A stretch of DNA of 64,000 nt from Marinobacter salarius (lineage in GTDB: Bacteria > Pseudomonadota > Gammaproteobacteria > Pseudomonadales > Oleiphilaceae): assembly GCA_000831005.1 (NCBI GenBank), contig CP007152.1, forward strand, positions 3,162,001-3,226,000, given 5' to 3'. The notes beneath the pieces were generated by a model. The model worked only from the letters and a program-made list of their open reading frames with translations. It did not search any database and was not told the origin of the DNA. How positions within the stretch are numbered: the first letter of the stretch is position 1; every line of letters starts with the position of its first letter. Position numbers and translations under genes: made by a program. Of the stretch, positions 46,512 to 56,009 are shown piece after piece.

Positions 46512-49105
46512 GCCGCCCCCTCTGATTGCAGGAAGTCCTCAGCAAACCGTTGCAGAACACCGCCCGCACTGTAGATGGACACTTCCTCGGCGGTATCCAG
46601 GCGGCAGATTACGGGTACACGCTCTGTGCTGCCGTTCTTGCGATGGATAACCAGTGTGAGTTCTGCGCGCGGTGCAGCGGTGCCCTCTACGTCATAGGTT
46701 TCGGTACCATCAATGGCCAGGGTTTGCCGTGTGGTGCCTTCCTCGAACTGCAGGGGCATGACGCCCATACCGACGAGATTGGTGCGGTGGATGCGCTCAA
46801 AGCCTTCAGCCACGATGGCTTCCACACCCGCCAGGGCCACGCCCTTGGCCGCCCAGTCACGGGAGGAACCCTGACCATAGTCGGCGCCAGCGATGATGAT
46901 CAGTGGCTGCTTCCGCTCCATGTAGGTTTCGATGGCTTCCCACATGCGGGTGACCTTGCCTTCCGGCTCAACCCTCGCCAGGGAGCCCTGCTTCACCTTG
47001 CCATTCTCGTCCCGGACCATTTCATTGAACAGTTTCGGGTTGGCAAAGGTGGCGCGCTGAGCCGTCAGGTGATCGCCCCGATGGGTGGCGTAGGAGTTGA
47101 AGTCTTCCTCAGGTACGCCCATTTTATGCAGGTATTCGCCGGCTGCGCTGTCCATCAGGATGGCATTGGACGGCGACAGGTGGTCGGTGGTGATGTTGTC
47201 CGGCAACACTGCCAGCGGGCGCATACCCTTGAGGGTTTTCTCGCCTACCATGCCACCTTCCCAGTACGGCGGGCGACGAATGTAGGTGCTCTGGGGGCGC
47301 CAGTCGTAGTTCGGGTTGGTGTTGGCGTGCGCATCCCGGGTGATGTCGAACATCGGAATATAAGTGCTGCGGAACTGCTCCGGCTTCACACTGGACTTCA
47401 CGATGGCGTCAATTTCCGCATCATCCGGCCAGATGTCCTTCAAGGTAATGGGGTTGCCATCCTTGTCGTGCCCCAGGGCGTCTTTTTCGATGTCGAAGCG
47501 GATGGTGCCTGCAATCGCATAGGCCACAACAAGCGGCGGCGATGCCAGGAACGCCTGCTTGGCGTAGGGATGAATGCGGCCGTCAAAGTTCCGGTTGCCC
47601 GAAAGCACGGCGGTGGAATACAGGTCCCGATCAACAATTTCCTTTTGGATCTTCGGGGCCAGTGCGCCACTCATGCCATTACAGGTGGTGCAGGCGAAAG
47701 CCACTACGCCGAAGCCGAGTTCTTCCAGCTCGGACATCAGGCTGGCTTCTTCCAGATACATTTTTACCGTCTTGGAGCCCGGCGCCAGGGAAGTCTTTAC
47801 CCAAGGCTTGCGAGTCAGGCCCAGCTTGTTGGCATTACGGGCGATCAGGCCTGCGGCCACCATATTGCGGGGGTTACTGGTATTCGTGCAACTGGTAATC
47901 GCGGCGATGATGCACGCGCCGTCCGGCATCTTGCCCTCTTCTTTTTCCCATTTGCCGGCAACACCGCGCTCGGCCAGTTCGGAGGTGGGAAGATGCGCGT
48001 GGGGGTTAGACGGGCCCGCCAGCGTACGATGTACCTTGGACAGGTCAAACGTCAGCACTCGCTCGTATTCGGCGTTTTTCATGCTGTCGGCCCACAGGCC
48101 TGTCTCTTTGGCGTATCTCTCAACCAGGGCGACCTGTTCGTCTTCACGACCGGTCAGTTTGAGGTAATCGATGGTCTGGCCGTCGATATAGAACATCGCC
48201 GCCGTGGCACCGTATTCCGGAGTCATGTTGGAGATGGTGGCCCGGTCACCTACGGTCAGGCTGTCGGCGCCTTCTCCGTAGAATTCCAGGTAGGCACCTA
48301 CCACCCTTTCCTTACGAAGGAATTCAGTGATAGCCAGCACCATGTCGGTACCGGTGATTCCTGGTTGCAGCTTGCCCTTAAGCTCCACACCCACGATGTC
48401 TGGCAGGCGCATCATGGAGGCGCGGCCCAGCATCACGCTTTCGGCTTCAAGGCCGCCCACGCCCACGGAGATAACACCAAGGGCGTCTACCATGGGGGTG
48501 TGGCTGTCGGTTCCAACGCAGGTGTCCGGATACGCAATACCGTCGCGGTTCTGAACTACCGGCGACATCTTCTCCAGGTTGATCTGGTGCATGATGCCGT
48601 TGCCCGGAGGAATCACATCCACGTTCTTGAACGCGGTCTTGGTCCAGTTGATGAAGTGGAAACGGTCGTCGTTGCGGCGGTCTTCCACGGCACGGTTTTT
48701 CTCGAACGCGTCTTTCTCGAAACCGGCGTGCTCAACGGCCAGCGAGTGATCCACGATTAACTGGGTGGGCACCACCGGATTGACTTTCGCCGGATCACCA
48801 CCCTTTTCCTTGATGGCATCGCGCAGGCCAGCCAGATCTACCAGGGCCGTCTGGCCAAGGATGTCATGGCAGACCACGCGGGCCGGGTACCAGGGAAAAT
48901 CCAGGTCCCGTTTGCGTTCGATCAGCTGCTTAAGGGAATCCGTCAGTGCCGATGGATCACAACGACGAACCAACTGCTCCGCCAGGATCTTGGAGGTGTA
49001 CGGCAGTCTGTCGTAGGCGCCAGGCTGGATGTCTTCCACAGCCTGACGGGTGTCAAAATACTCCAGGTCGGTACCCGGGAGAGGTTTGCGGTAATCAGTG
49101 TTCAT
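46508..49105 (-). CDS. acnD: Fe/S-dependent 2-methylcitrate dehydratase AcnD
   Basis: 865 residues, an aconitase-family enzyme. The three [4Fe-4S] ligands are visible: Cys406 in ITSCTNTSNP, and Cys472 and Cys475 in ACTTCNGMSG. The mobile domain near the C-terminus has GADYGQGSSRDWAAKG. The neighbouring prpF identifies it as AcnD rather than AcnA. Dehydrates 2-methylcitrate (also aconitase-like activity in some members). Starts 29 bases after prpC. Confidence 0.95.
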   Translation of the reverse strand: MNTDYRKPLPGTDLEYFDTRQAVEDIQPGAYDRLPYTSKILAEQLVRRCDPSALTDSLKQLIERKRDLDFPWYPARVVCHDILGQTALVDLAGLRDAIKEKGGDPAKVNPVVPTQLIVDHSLAVEHAGFEKDAFEKNRAVEDRRNDDRFHFINWTKTAFKNVDVIPPGNGIMHQINLEKMSPVVQNRDGIAYPDTCVGTDSHTPMVDALGVISVGVGGLEAESVMLGRASMMRLPDIVGVELKGKLQPGITGTDMVLAITEFLRKERVVGAYLEFYGEGADSLTVGDRATISNMTPEYGATAAMFYIDGQTIDYLKLTGREDEQVALVERYAKETGLWADSMKNAEYERVLTFDLSKVHRTLAGPSNPHAHLPTSELAERGVAGKWEKEEGKMPDGACIIAAITSCTNTSNPRNMVAAGLIARNANKLGLTRKPWVKTSLAPGSKTVKMYLEEASLMSELEELGFGVVAFACTTCNGMSGALAPKIQKEIVDRDLYSTAVLSGNRNFDGRIHPYAKQAFLASPPLVVAYAIAGTIRFDIEKDALGHDKDGNPITLKDIWPDDAEIDAIVKSSVKPEQFRSTYIPMFDITRDAHANTNPNYDWRPQSTYIRRPPYWEGGMVGEKTLKGMRPLAVLPDNITTDHLSPSNAILMDSAAGEYLHKMGVPEEDFNSYATHRGDHLTAQRATFANPKLFNEMVRDENGKVKQGSLARVEPEGKVTRMWEAIETYMERKQPLIIIAGADYGQGSSRDWAAKGVALAGVEAIVAEGFERIHRTNLVGMGVMPLQFEEGTTRQTLAIDGTETYDVEGTAAPRAELTLVIHRKNGSTERVPVICRLDTAEEVSIYSAGGVLQRFAEDFLQSEGAA

Positions 49106-49134
49106 GGGCGGTACTCAAATTCTGGTTTATCGGA

Positions 49135-50265
49135 TTACGGCCGCTCGTCGATCGGCACCCACTTCGAATCCGCCGGGCCATCGTAATCGGCACTTGGGCG
49201 GATGATGCGGTTGTTCTCACGCTGCTCTTTCACGTGGGCGGTCCAACCAGACACCCGTGACATCACGAAGATGGGGGTAAACAATTCGGTCGGGATACCC
49301 ATGAAGTGATAGGCGGAGGCATGGAAGAAGTCGGCGTTGCAGAACAGCTTCTTCTCGCGCCACATGACTTCCTCACAACGAACCGATACCGGGTACAGAA
49401 CGGTATCACCCACTTCCTTGGCGAGCTCCTCGGACCATTTCTTGATGATGGCGTTGCGGGGATCAGACTCCCGATAGATCGCATGGCCGAAGCCCATAAT
49501 CTTCTCTTTGCGCTCCAGCATGCCCAGCAGGCCTTTCTCGGCTTCGTCCGGGGTCTGGAATTTCTGGATCAGCGCCATGGCCGCCTCATTGGCGCCACCG
49601 TGAAGCGGGCCGCGCAGCGTACCAATCGCACCGGTCACGCAGCTGTGGATATCCGACAGGGTGGAAGCGCACACTCGAGCCGTGAAGGTAGAGGCGTTGA
49701 ACTCATGCTCTGCATAAAGAATCAGCGACACGTTCATAACGCGCTCATGCAGTTCGCTGGGTTTCTTGCCGTGGAGCAGTTCCAGGAAATGGCCGCCAAT
49801 GGAATCCACGTCGCTGGCGGTATCGATGCGCACGCCTTCATGGGCGAAGCGGTACCAGTAGGTGATGATGGCCGGGAACAGTGCCAGCATGCGATCGATT
49901 TTGTCGTCCTGCTGACTGAAGTCGGTCTCCGTTTCCAGGTTACCCAGCATGGAGCAGCCGGTGCGCATGACGTCCATGGGGTGGGCGTCTTTGGGAATAT
50001 GCTCCAGTACGGATTTCACGGCGTATGGCAGTTCACGCATACTCACAAGCTTTTTCTTGTAGTCCTCAAGCTCCTGCCGGTTAGGCAGCTTGCCGCGCAA
50101 CAACAGGTAAGCCACTTCTTCAAACTGGGCGTGGTCCGCCAGATCGCTGATGTCATAGCCACGATAGGTCAGGCCGGCACCGGACTGGCCAACAGTACAC
50201 AGCGACGTTACGCCAGCCACCTGGCCGCGAAGACCTGCGCCTCCGAGTTTTTTTGCTTCAGCCAT
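49135..50265 (-). CDS. prpC: 2-Methylcitrate synthase PrpC
   Basis: 376 residues from the ATG at 50265, which follows GAGGGGG; an upstream in-frame start adds six residues and is less likely. Citrate-synthase family with both catalytic His blocks (GPLHGGANE and GFGHAIYRESDPR) and VMSRVSGWTAHVKEQ near the end. TYRGYDISDLA and the short length fit methylcitrate synthase. Condenses propionyl-CoA with oxaloacetate. Confidence 0.95.
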   Translation of the reverse strand: MAEAKKLGGAGLRGQVAGVTSLCTVGQSGAGLTYRGYDISDLADHAQFEEVAYLLLRGKLPNRQELEDYKKKLVSMRELPYAVKSVLEHIPKDAHPMDVMRTGCSMLGNLETETDFSQQDDKIDRMLALFPAIITYWYRFAHEGVRIDTASDVDSIGGHFLELLHGKKPSELHERVMNVSLILYAEHEFNASTFTARVCASTLSDIHSCVTGAIGTLRGPLHGGANEAAMALIQKFQTPDEAEKGLLGMLERKEKIMGFGHAIYRESDPRNAIIKKWSEELAKEVGDTVLYPVSVRCEEVMWREKKLFCNADFFHASAYHFMGIPTELFTPIFVMSRVSGWTAHVKEQRENNRIIRPSADYDGPADSKWVPIDERP

Positions 50266-50297
50266 GGTTTTCCCCCTCATCAATGTTTGGATTTTGA

Positions 50298-51184
50298 TTA
50301 ACCCTTTTTCTGCTGGAACAGCTCGTCCAGCTTCTGTTCGAAATCGTGGTAGTTCAGGAAATCGTACAACTCCATCCGCGTTTGCATAAGATCAACCACG
50401 TCTTTCTGGTCACCTTTCTCGAGGATGTTTTCGTAAACCGTCAGTGCAGCCTTGTTCATGGCGCGAAAGGCACTCAATGGATACAGCACCATACCGGCGC
50501 CGGCTTCTGCAAGCTCCTTGCGATTGTACAACGGCGTGGCACCGAACTCGGTAATATTGGCCAGCACCGGCACGTCCAGGGCTTCAGAGAAGGCCTTGTA
50601 GTGCTCCAACTCGGTCACCGCTTCGGCGAAAATGCCGTCGGCGCCCGCCTCTATGCAGGCCTTCGCACGCTCAATCGCGGCGTCCAGGCCTTCCTTCTGG
50701 AACGCGTCGGTACGAGCCATGATGAAGAAGTCATCGTCCTGACGGGCATCCACGGCGGCCGTGATGCGATCCACCATTTCTTCCTGGGAGACGATTTCCT
50801 TGTTCGGTCGGTGACCACAGCGTTTCTGGGCCACCTGATCTTCGATATGGACTGCCGCTGCGCCAGCGCGTTCCATTTCGCGAATTGTGCGAGCAATGTT
50901 GAAGGCGCCGCCCCACCCGGTATCGATGTCTACCAGCAGCGGGACGTCGGTGGCCGCAGTGATACGGCGGACATCCTCGACCACATCGTTCAGAGTGGTC
51001 ATGCCCAGATCCGGCAAACCATAGGACGCATTGGCAACACCGCCGCCGGACAGGTAGATGGCCTGATGACCGACCTTTTCCGCCATCATGGCAGTATAGG
51101 CGTTGATGGTGCCGACGATCTGTAGGGGGTGGTTTTCTTTCAGCTTGCTGGAAGACGTGCGCCTGGGGATAGTGTTTTGGACAT
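50298..51184 (-). CDS. prpB: 2-Methylisocitrate lyase PrpB (frameshifted near the N-terminus)
   Basis: The intact frame starts only at [16 protein letters not shown] (51089). The bases upstream encode the missing family N-terminus: from the ATG at 51184, [11 protein letters not shown], then (one base restored near 51138) [19 protein letters not shown]. Full length about 296 residues. Catalytic block [17 protein letters not shown] and metal site LVDIDTGWG are present. Cleaves 2-methylisocitrate to pyruvate and succinate. GAGG lies before the ATG at 51184, 29 bases after the regulator gene. Confidence 0.92.
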
Positions 51185-51213
51185 GAGTAACCTCATTATT
51201 TGGGGTGACGGTT

Positions 51214-51894
51214 CTAGATCGTTAAATCGCCTTGCTGAATCTTTTTCTCGATGTTTTTGCGGGCCGCATGGATGTGTCGTTTCATCAGGAATTCCGCCAG
51301 CTCGCCGTCACGCTGGGCGATGGCTTCAACAATCCTGCGATGCTCCCCCAGCGCCATGTGAGGGCGCCCGGATGAGGTGCTCAAACGGTAACGATACATC
51401 CGGACCATATAGTAAAGATCACCCAGCAGCATTTGCGCGAGTTTGGTGTTGCGACTGCCTGTGGCAATTCGGTGATGGAAGTCGTAGTCGCCTTCCGCCT
51501 GATAGTAGGCCTGGCCCTGGGCCTGTTCGATCATTCGCTCATGGCTATCGAGGGTGGCGGACAGGTCAGCGATTTCCTGATCGGTCATCCGCTCGGCGGC
51601 CTGACGGGCGGCGAGCCCCTCCATGGTTTCGCGAATGCGGTAGAGCTCCATGAGTTCATCAGCGCTGACTGAGACCACCTTTACCCCGGCGTGGGGCCGG
51701 CGCACCAGCAACCCTCGGGATTCAAGGCGGCCAAGCGCCTCGCGAAGCGGGCCACGGGTAAGATTGAAACGGGAGCAGAGTTCGACTTCGCCGATCTTTT
51801 CGCCAGGGGCAAGGTCGCCCTTAACGATGGCCGTTTGCAGACAATCGAAGGCTTCATCGGCACGGGTATAGGTTTGGGCGATAGCTTCCGGCAT
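51214..51894 (-). CDS. GntR-family (FCD) repressor of the methylcitrate operon
   Basis: 226 residues. N-terminal winged helix ([32 protein letters not shown]), C-terminal FadR-type FCD ligand domain with metal/ligand His and Asp residues ([25 protein letters not shown]). First gene of the operon. Three copies of a TTGTCAACAAT-type operator upstream, one over the -35 box, point to autoregulation and control of prpB-prpC-acnD-prpF. The ligand is likely a methylcitrate-cycle intermediate (inference). No Shine-Dalgarno is visible before the ATG. Confidence 0.88.
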   Translation of the reverse strand: MPEAIAQTYTRADEAFDCLQTAIVKGDLAPGEKIGEVELCSRFNLTRGPLREALGRLESRGLLVRRPHAGVKVVSVSADELMELYRIRETMEGLAARQAAERMTDQEIADLSATLDSHERMIEQAQGQAYYQAEGDYDFHHRIATGSRNTKLAQMLLGDLYYMVRMYRYRLSTSSGRPHMALGEHRRIVEAIAQRDGELAEFLMKRHIHAARKNIEKKIQQGDLTI

Positions 51895-51896
51895 AT

Positions 51897-51908
51897 TTTG
51901 TCAACAAT
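51897..51908. promoter_or_regulatory. GntR operator 1
   Basis: TTTGTCAACAAT, a near palindrome, immediately 5' of the gntR ATG and in the position where a ribosome-binding site would be. Matches the FadR/VanR-type GntR pattern (GTNNAC core). Confidence 0.65.
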
Positions 51909-51927
51909 AGTGACTGGAATTACCGGA

Positions 51928-51956
51928 AATCTACGCCCTAACTCGATTATTGTCAA
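51928..51956 (-). promoter_or_regulatory. Sigma-70 promoter of the gntR-prp operon
   Basis: Minus strand TTGACA (51951-51956), 17-base spacer, TAGATT (51928-51933). The -35 box lies inside operator 2, so repressor binding would block polymerase. Expected start near 51921, giving a leader of about 27 bases. Confidence 0.75.
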
Positions 51957-51960
51957 CAAT
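51949..51960. promoter_or_regulatory. GntR operator 2, overlapping the -35 box
   Basis: ATTGTCAACAAT, the best palindrome of the three, centred 52 bases (about five helical turns) from operator 1. Confidence 0.7.
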
Positions 51961-51981
51961 CCCGGATTACCTGGCAGCGTA

Positions 51982-51993
51982 ATTGTTGACAGA
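51982..51993. promoter_or_regulatory. GntR operator 3
   Basis: ATTGTTGACAGA, the reverse-orientation form of the same core with two end mismatches, centred 33 bases upstream of operator 2. May support looping or cooperative binding. Confidence 0.5.
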
Positions 51994-52022
51994 GCGGCAG
52001 CCTTCACCGCCCAGAAGCAAGG

Positions 52023-53607
52023 CTAATAGAGCGTGCGCTCGTCCTTCGGAGGCGGCGTGTACTGGTACAACCAGGTTTCGGTAAGCACCTGGTTACCGAG
52101 TTTGAGCTGAAGACGCAGGTCAATCGGTTCCAGGGAGTCGTCGGGCACAAGGTCAAACATCGCCCGATAACCACCAATGGAGTCCAATGGCCGCGCAGAG
52201 GTGATTTCCACCTCCCCACGGCTGGCCGTTATCACCGGCTCTACCTCTGCATCGTCCCCCACCAGCGGCAGCGCGCCGCCGGCAAAGTCCACGGCAAACC
52301 GCCAGGAGAAATATTTTCGCTCCTGCCCGACAACGCCCCCCAATCCCGTACGTGTTGCCTGGACCGTGGCCAGCTCCTCTGGCTCCATCGGCGGCTCGCC
52401 CCCCCATGACAACGTGTAGGAATAAAGATACTCCTGCCCCGGCTCCATGGGCTTCTCGGGGTGCCAGAAGGCGACGATATTGTCGAACGTCTCGTCCTTG
52501 GTGGGAATTTCCACCAGCATCACACTGCCTTTGCCCCAGTCATCGTGAGGCGTGACCCAGGTGCTCGGACGTTTCTCGTAGAACACGCCATCGTCCTGGT
52601 AGTTGGCAAACCGGCGGTCGCGCTGCAGCAGGCCAAAGCCACGAGGATTATTGTCAACAAACGTATTTACCCGCAGGGAGCGAGGATTGACCAGTGGCCG
52701 CCACAGCCATTCGCCCTGCCCGTTCAGGATCGACAGCCCGTCCGAATCGTGAATTTCCGGGCGCCAGTCATAGGCCATGCGGCGATCATTCTCACCGGTC
52801 TGGTACATACTGGTCAGTGGCGCGACCCCCACCCGCTGAATGGGTTTTCTCGGGTATATCGCCGCATCCACGCTCATCACCATGTTCCGTCCCGGGGTCA
52901 ACGTAAAGGCATAGGCACCGGTCGTGCTGGGTGAATCCAGAAGTGCATAGACCACCATGTTCTGGCTGCCCGGTTTCGGTTTCTCCAGCCAGAAGGCCGA
53001 AAACTGCGGGAACTCTTCCCCGCTTTCCAGTGCGGTGTCGATCGCCAGCCCCCTGGCGGAGAGCCCGTATTGCATCTCTGACCCAACCGCCCTGAAGTAG
53101 CTGGCGCCGAGGAAAGCGGCCAGGTCGCGCTCGTAGTCCGTGTGGAAGTGAACACGGAACCCGGCATAGCAAGATCCTCCGGCAGGGTTCCCAGGGGTTG
53201 TTCACCCTCATATCGGAAATATTCCGGCTTGTACGCAAGCTCCCGGGCCTCGCCATCTTCCACTTCGTGGATGCGCACCGGGGTTTTGAAGTAGAGGCCA
53301 AGATGGAAAAGCTGCACCTGGAACGCATTGTCGTCGTTACGCCAAAGCGCTTCTTCGGGGCGAAAGCCGATCGCCTGGTAATCGTCCCAGGACAGATTCT
53401 TCAACGAGCCGGGCAACTCCCCTTCATGTGACACCCAGGGTTCACCGGCCAAGGCCCGCGCATGGCCTTTCAGCCACGCGTAACTGAATGGCTTGGGCTC
53501 ACCAACCTCGCCCGCCACGCTGGAACCACTGTACATCAATGCCGAGAGGGGCAGTGCCTGGCTCCCGCCAGACTGACGAAGGTTTTGATCAGTGTGCGTC
53601 TGTCCAT
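52023..53607 (-). CDS. opgD: Tat-exported glucan biosynthesis protein OpgD (frameshifted as sequenced)
   Basis: Two single-base deletions (near 53557 and 53167) split it. Repaired, it is about 528 residues and starts MDRRTLIKTFVSLAGA at 53607, a twin-arginine signal as in OpgD/MdoD. The MdoG domain follows: SWDDYQAIGFRPEEALWR, GASYFRAVGSEMQYGLSARGLAID, RPEIHDSDGL, GEWLWRPLVNP and FWHPEKPMEPGQEYLYSY. OpgD controls or modifies the backbone structure of osmoregulated periplasmic glucans. Last gene of the opg operon, 28 bases after opgH. Confidence 0.87.
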
Positions 53608-53635
53608 GTCATGCTCCCGTCTAATATTGAAGCCT

Positions 53636-55744
53636 TTACTCTTCAGGTTTTGTCTTGCCCAGACTGGATATTCGCCGTCCCCAGAAACTGTCCGGCGATG
53701 AACGCCAGGCAAGCTGGTGCAGTTCCGCCAGTGCCGTGCGGTCACGGAACACTTGGCTGAGTTCGTTCCGGGACAATGACTCCGGCCCTTTGTCGGCGAG
53801 TCGTCGTACCAATGGCGCCAGCAACTCCGCCCTTCTGGGTTGGCGATCGGCGCGCGCCAAAGTGAGATGAAGCTGGTTCAGTCGCGGCCGTATCACGGCG
53901 GCCTCCACAGCGGTAATCACCGGAACCTCATCACTCTCGGCCCTTGCGCGTCTGGCGTCGTTCAATACCGCGACTGGTGTAAGCTCTTCCGGTATCACCA
54001 GTAATCCTTTTTTCCGAAAGGCCCGCCCCAGCCCTACACGGCTGAGCACCACCGATGTCGGGGCCGCCAACACGAGCGGCACCGCGACGGGCAAGGACCA
54101 GAGGAAAAACATGGGGTCCAGACTCCAGGCGAAGGCGGACCAGCCAGCCCCCACGAGCATGCCGGGAAACTGGGTCAGAAAAGCGTCCCGCCATGTCGTT
54201 TCTTCTGTGCGATTTTGCCCTGCCCAGGACAAAGAGACGTTGAGAAGAGCCCCAAGGACGTATCGGCTGTGGGCCATCATCCGGACCGGAGCCAGCAGGA
54301 CGGAAACGACGATTTCCAGCAAAACACTGAGAAACAGCCGCCAGACGCCTCCAAAGCCCCGCACAAGGCCGTGTACTACAGCATCAAAAATGGCCAGGAA
54401 CTTTGGCAGGAACAGCAGCGACAGGGTGCTCAGCGCAAGCCCGATAGCCCATTCCGGCCGCCATTCCGGCCATAGGGGGAATAGCCCCTGATGCCCTTCC
54501 GGGAAATAATTGATGCTGGCGACCGTCATTTGCACGGCTTCAACGGTCGTCAGAATCAGGAATGCCAACCAGAGCGGCGACGCCAGGTACGCCATGATGC
54601 CGTTAAGCAGCGCCATCCGGTGGGCCAGGCGCAACTTCCGCCCGAACAGCAGGATCCAAAGATGCTGGAGGTTGCCTCTGGACCAGCGATTGTCCCGGGA
54701 GAGTTCATCCGAAATGGTGGGCGGTGATTCTTCAAAGCTGTTGCCAAGCTCAGGCTCAAGCCACACCTCATAACCGGCGCGCCCCATGTAGGCCGCTTCG
54801 ACGAAATCGTGACTCATGATGGGCCCGCGAAAAAGCCCGAAGCCCCGCAGCTTGCGAAGACCGCAGTGCGTCATAAAGGCTCAACGCGCAGAATGGCGTT
54901 GTGGCCCCAGAAGGCAGCGTCTCCCATCTGTATGGCTGCCAGGCCAGTAGCGAATAACGACGAGTAAAGGCGGTTCGCGAATTGCTGCACTCTGGCAAAG
55001 AGAGACTCACCGTTGATAATGGTGGGTGCGGTCTGCAGGATACCCACGTTGTTCCCGCTCCATCAGTTGCACCATTTTCACGATGGTTCCCGCGCTTAGC
55101 AGGCTGTCGGCATCCAGCACAACCATATAACGGTAACGGCGGCCCCAACGCCGCAGAAAGTCCGCAACGTTGCCGCTTTTGAAATTGAGATTGACGCGCC
55201 GACGACGATAAAACAGCCGCCCTTCAGCCCCGAGCTCTTCACACAGCCGGTGCCACTCGGCCTGTTCCTGGAGCCAGACGTTCGGGTCCCTGCTGTCGGA
55301 GATAATATGAAATTCAAAGCGGTCCAGCTGCCCGGTCCGTTCAATGTCCTGATAGACCGCCTTCAACCCGCTGAGCGTCCATTTCACGGGCTCGTGGTAG
55401 ATCGGCATAACGATGGCGGTTTTGGCCAGCGCCGTGTTTTCCAGTTCCGACTCCGGATGGCGTTTGAGAAGGCTGTGACGATCGCCACCTATCAGCCTGA
55501 GTACGAAACCAAACACGGCCGTCCAGAATCCCACTGCAATCCACATATAAAGAAGGATAAAAAGCGCAAGCAGGCCGAGCTCTACCCATGTTCCGCCGTG
55601 ATACGGCAGAATCCAGAGCAGGAAGTAACTGGCAACAATGGTTTGCCCAACCACAAACAATGTCAGGAAAAAGCGACGCACTGTGGCGGTGCGGCGCCAG
55701 GTTCCCGAACGCTCGTGGGGGGCTTCATTAACGACCTCAGTCAT
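53636..55744 (-). CDS. opgH: Glucan glucosyltransferase OpgH (frameshifted as sequenced)
   Basis: About 703 residues in three frame segments; breaks near 55050 (net one extra or two missing bases) and 54885 (one T missing). GT2 inner-membrane enzyme: VVLDADSLLSAGTIVKM, GILQTAPTIINGESLF, GHNAILRVEPF, IMSHDFVEAAYMGRAGYEVW and RDNRWSRGN, with membrane segments on both sides. It makes the beta-glucan backbone of osmoregulated periplasmic glucans from UDP-glucose. It lacks the long cytoplasmic N-terminus of the E. coli protein and begins MTEVVNEAPHERSG just before the first membrane segment. Start overlaps the small upstream gene by 8 bases. Confidence 0.9.
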
Positions 55745-56000
55745 GGGGATAGTACCCCAGGTGGCCGCGCATCAGGGGTGGAATAGGCGCCGGGATGTCC
55801 ATTCCCGGCAGGTTGAAGTAGTCCGGCACGAGCTCAATACACCGGGCGGGCAAATCCAGCCCACCACCGTCCTTCATGGCGCTATCAACCAAACGCAGCA
55901 CCTGTCGACACGTTTCCGCGTCCAACTCCACGCCATCGTCGCGCAGATAAGTCATGACCCTCTCGATCGCCTGCTGGCATACGGTTTCCGGCATGAACAA
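55737..56000 (-). CDS. Small protein of unknown function between opgG and opgH
   Basis: 87 residues (85 if the second ATG at 55994 is used). It fills the space between opgG and opgH, and its end overlaps opgH by 8 bases, which supports real translation. Acidic helical first half (CQQAIERVMTYLRDDGVELDAETCRQVLRLVD) and a proline-rich second half (PGMDIPAPIPPLMRGHLGYYPHD). No family recognised. It could stand in for the cytoplasmic N-terminal region missing from this OpgH, but there is no sequence proof. Confidence 0.6.
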   Translation of the reverse strand: MFMPETVCQQAIERVMTYLRDDGVELDAETCRQVLRLVDSAMKDGGGLDLPARCIELVPDYFNLPGMDIPAPIPPLMRGHLGYYPHD

Positions 56001-56009
56001 ATCTCCGCT

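Noticed and set aside
46526..48760. A 744-codon open frame on the plus strand opposite acnD
   Set aside because: It is a shadow of the GC-rich acnD gene: no domain, no ribosome-binding site, His/Gly/Arg-rich composition typical of antisense frames. The same holds for the long plus-strand frames over prpC (49306-50301), prpB (50346-51125) and prpF (45468-46574).
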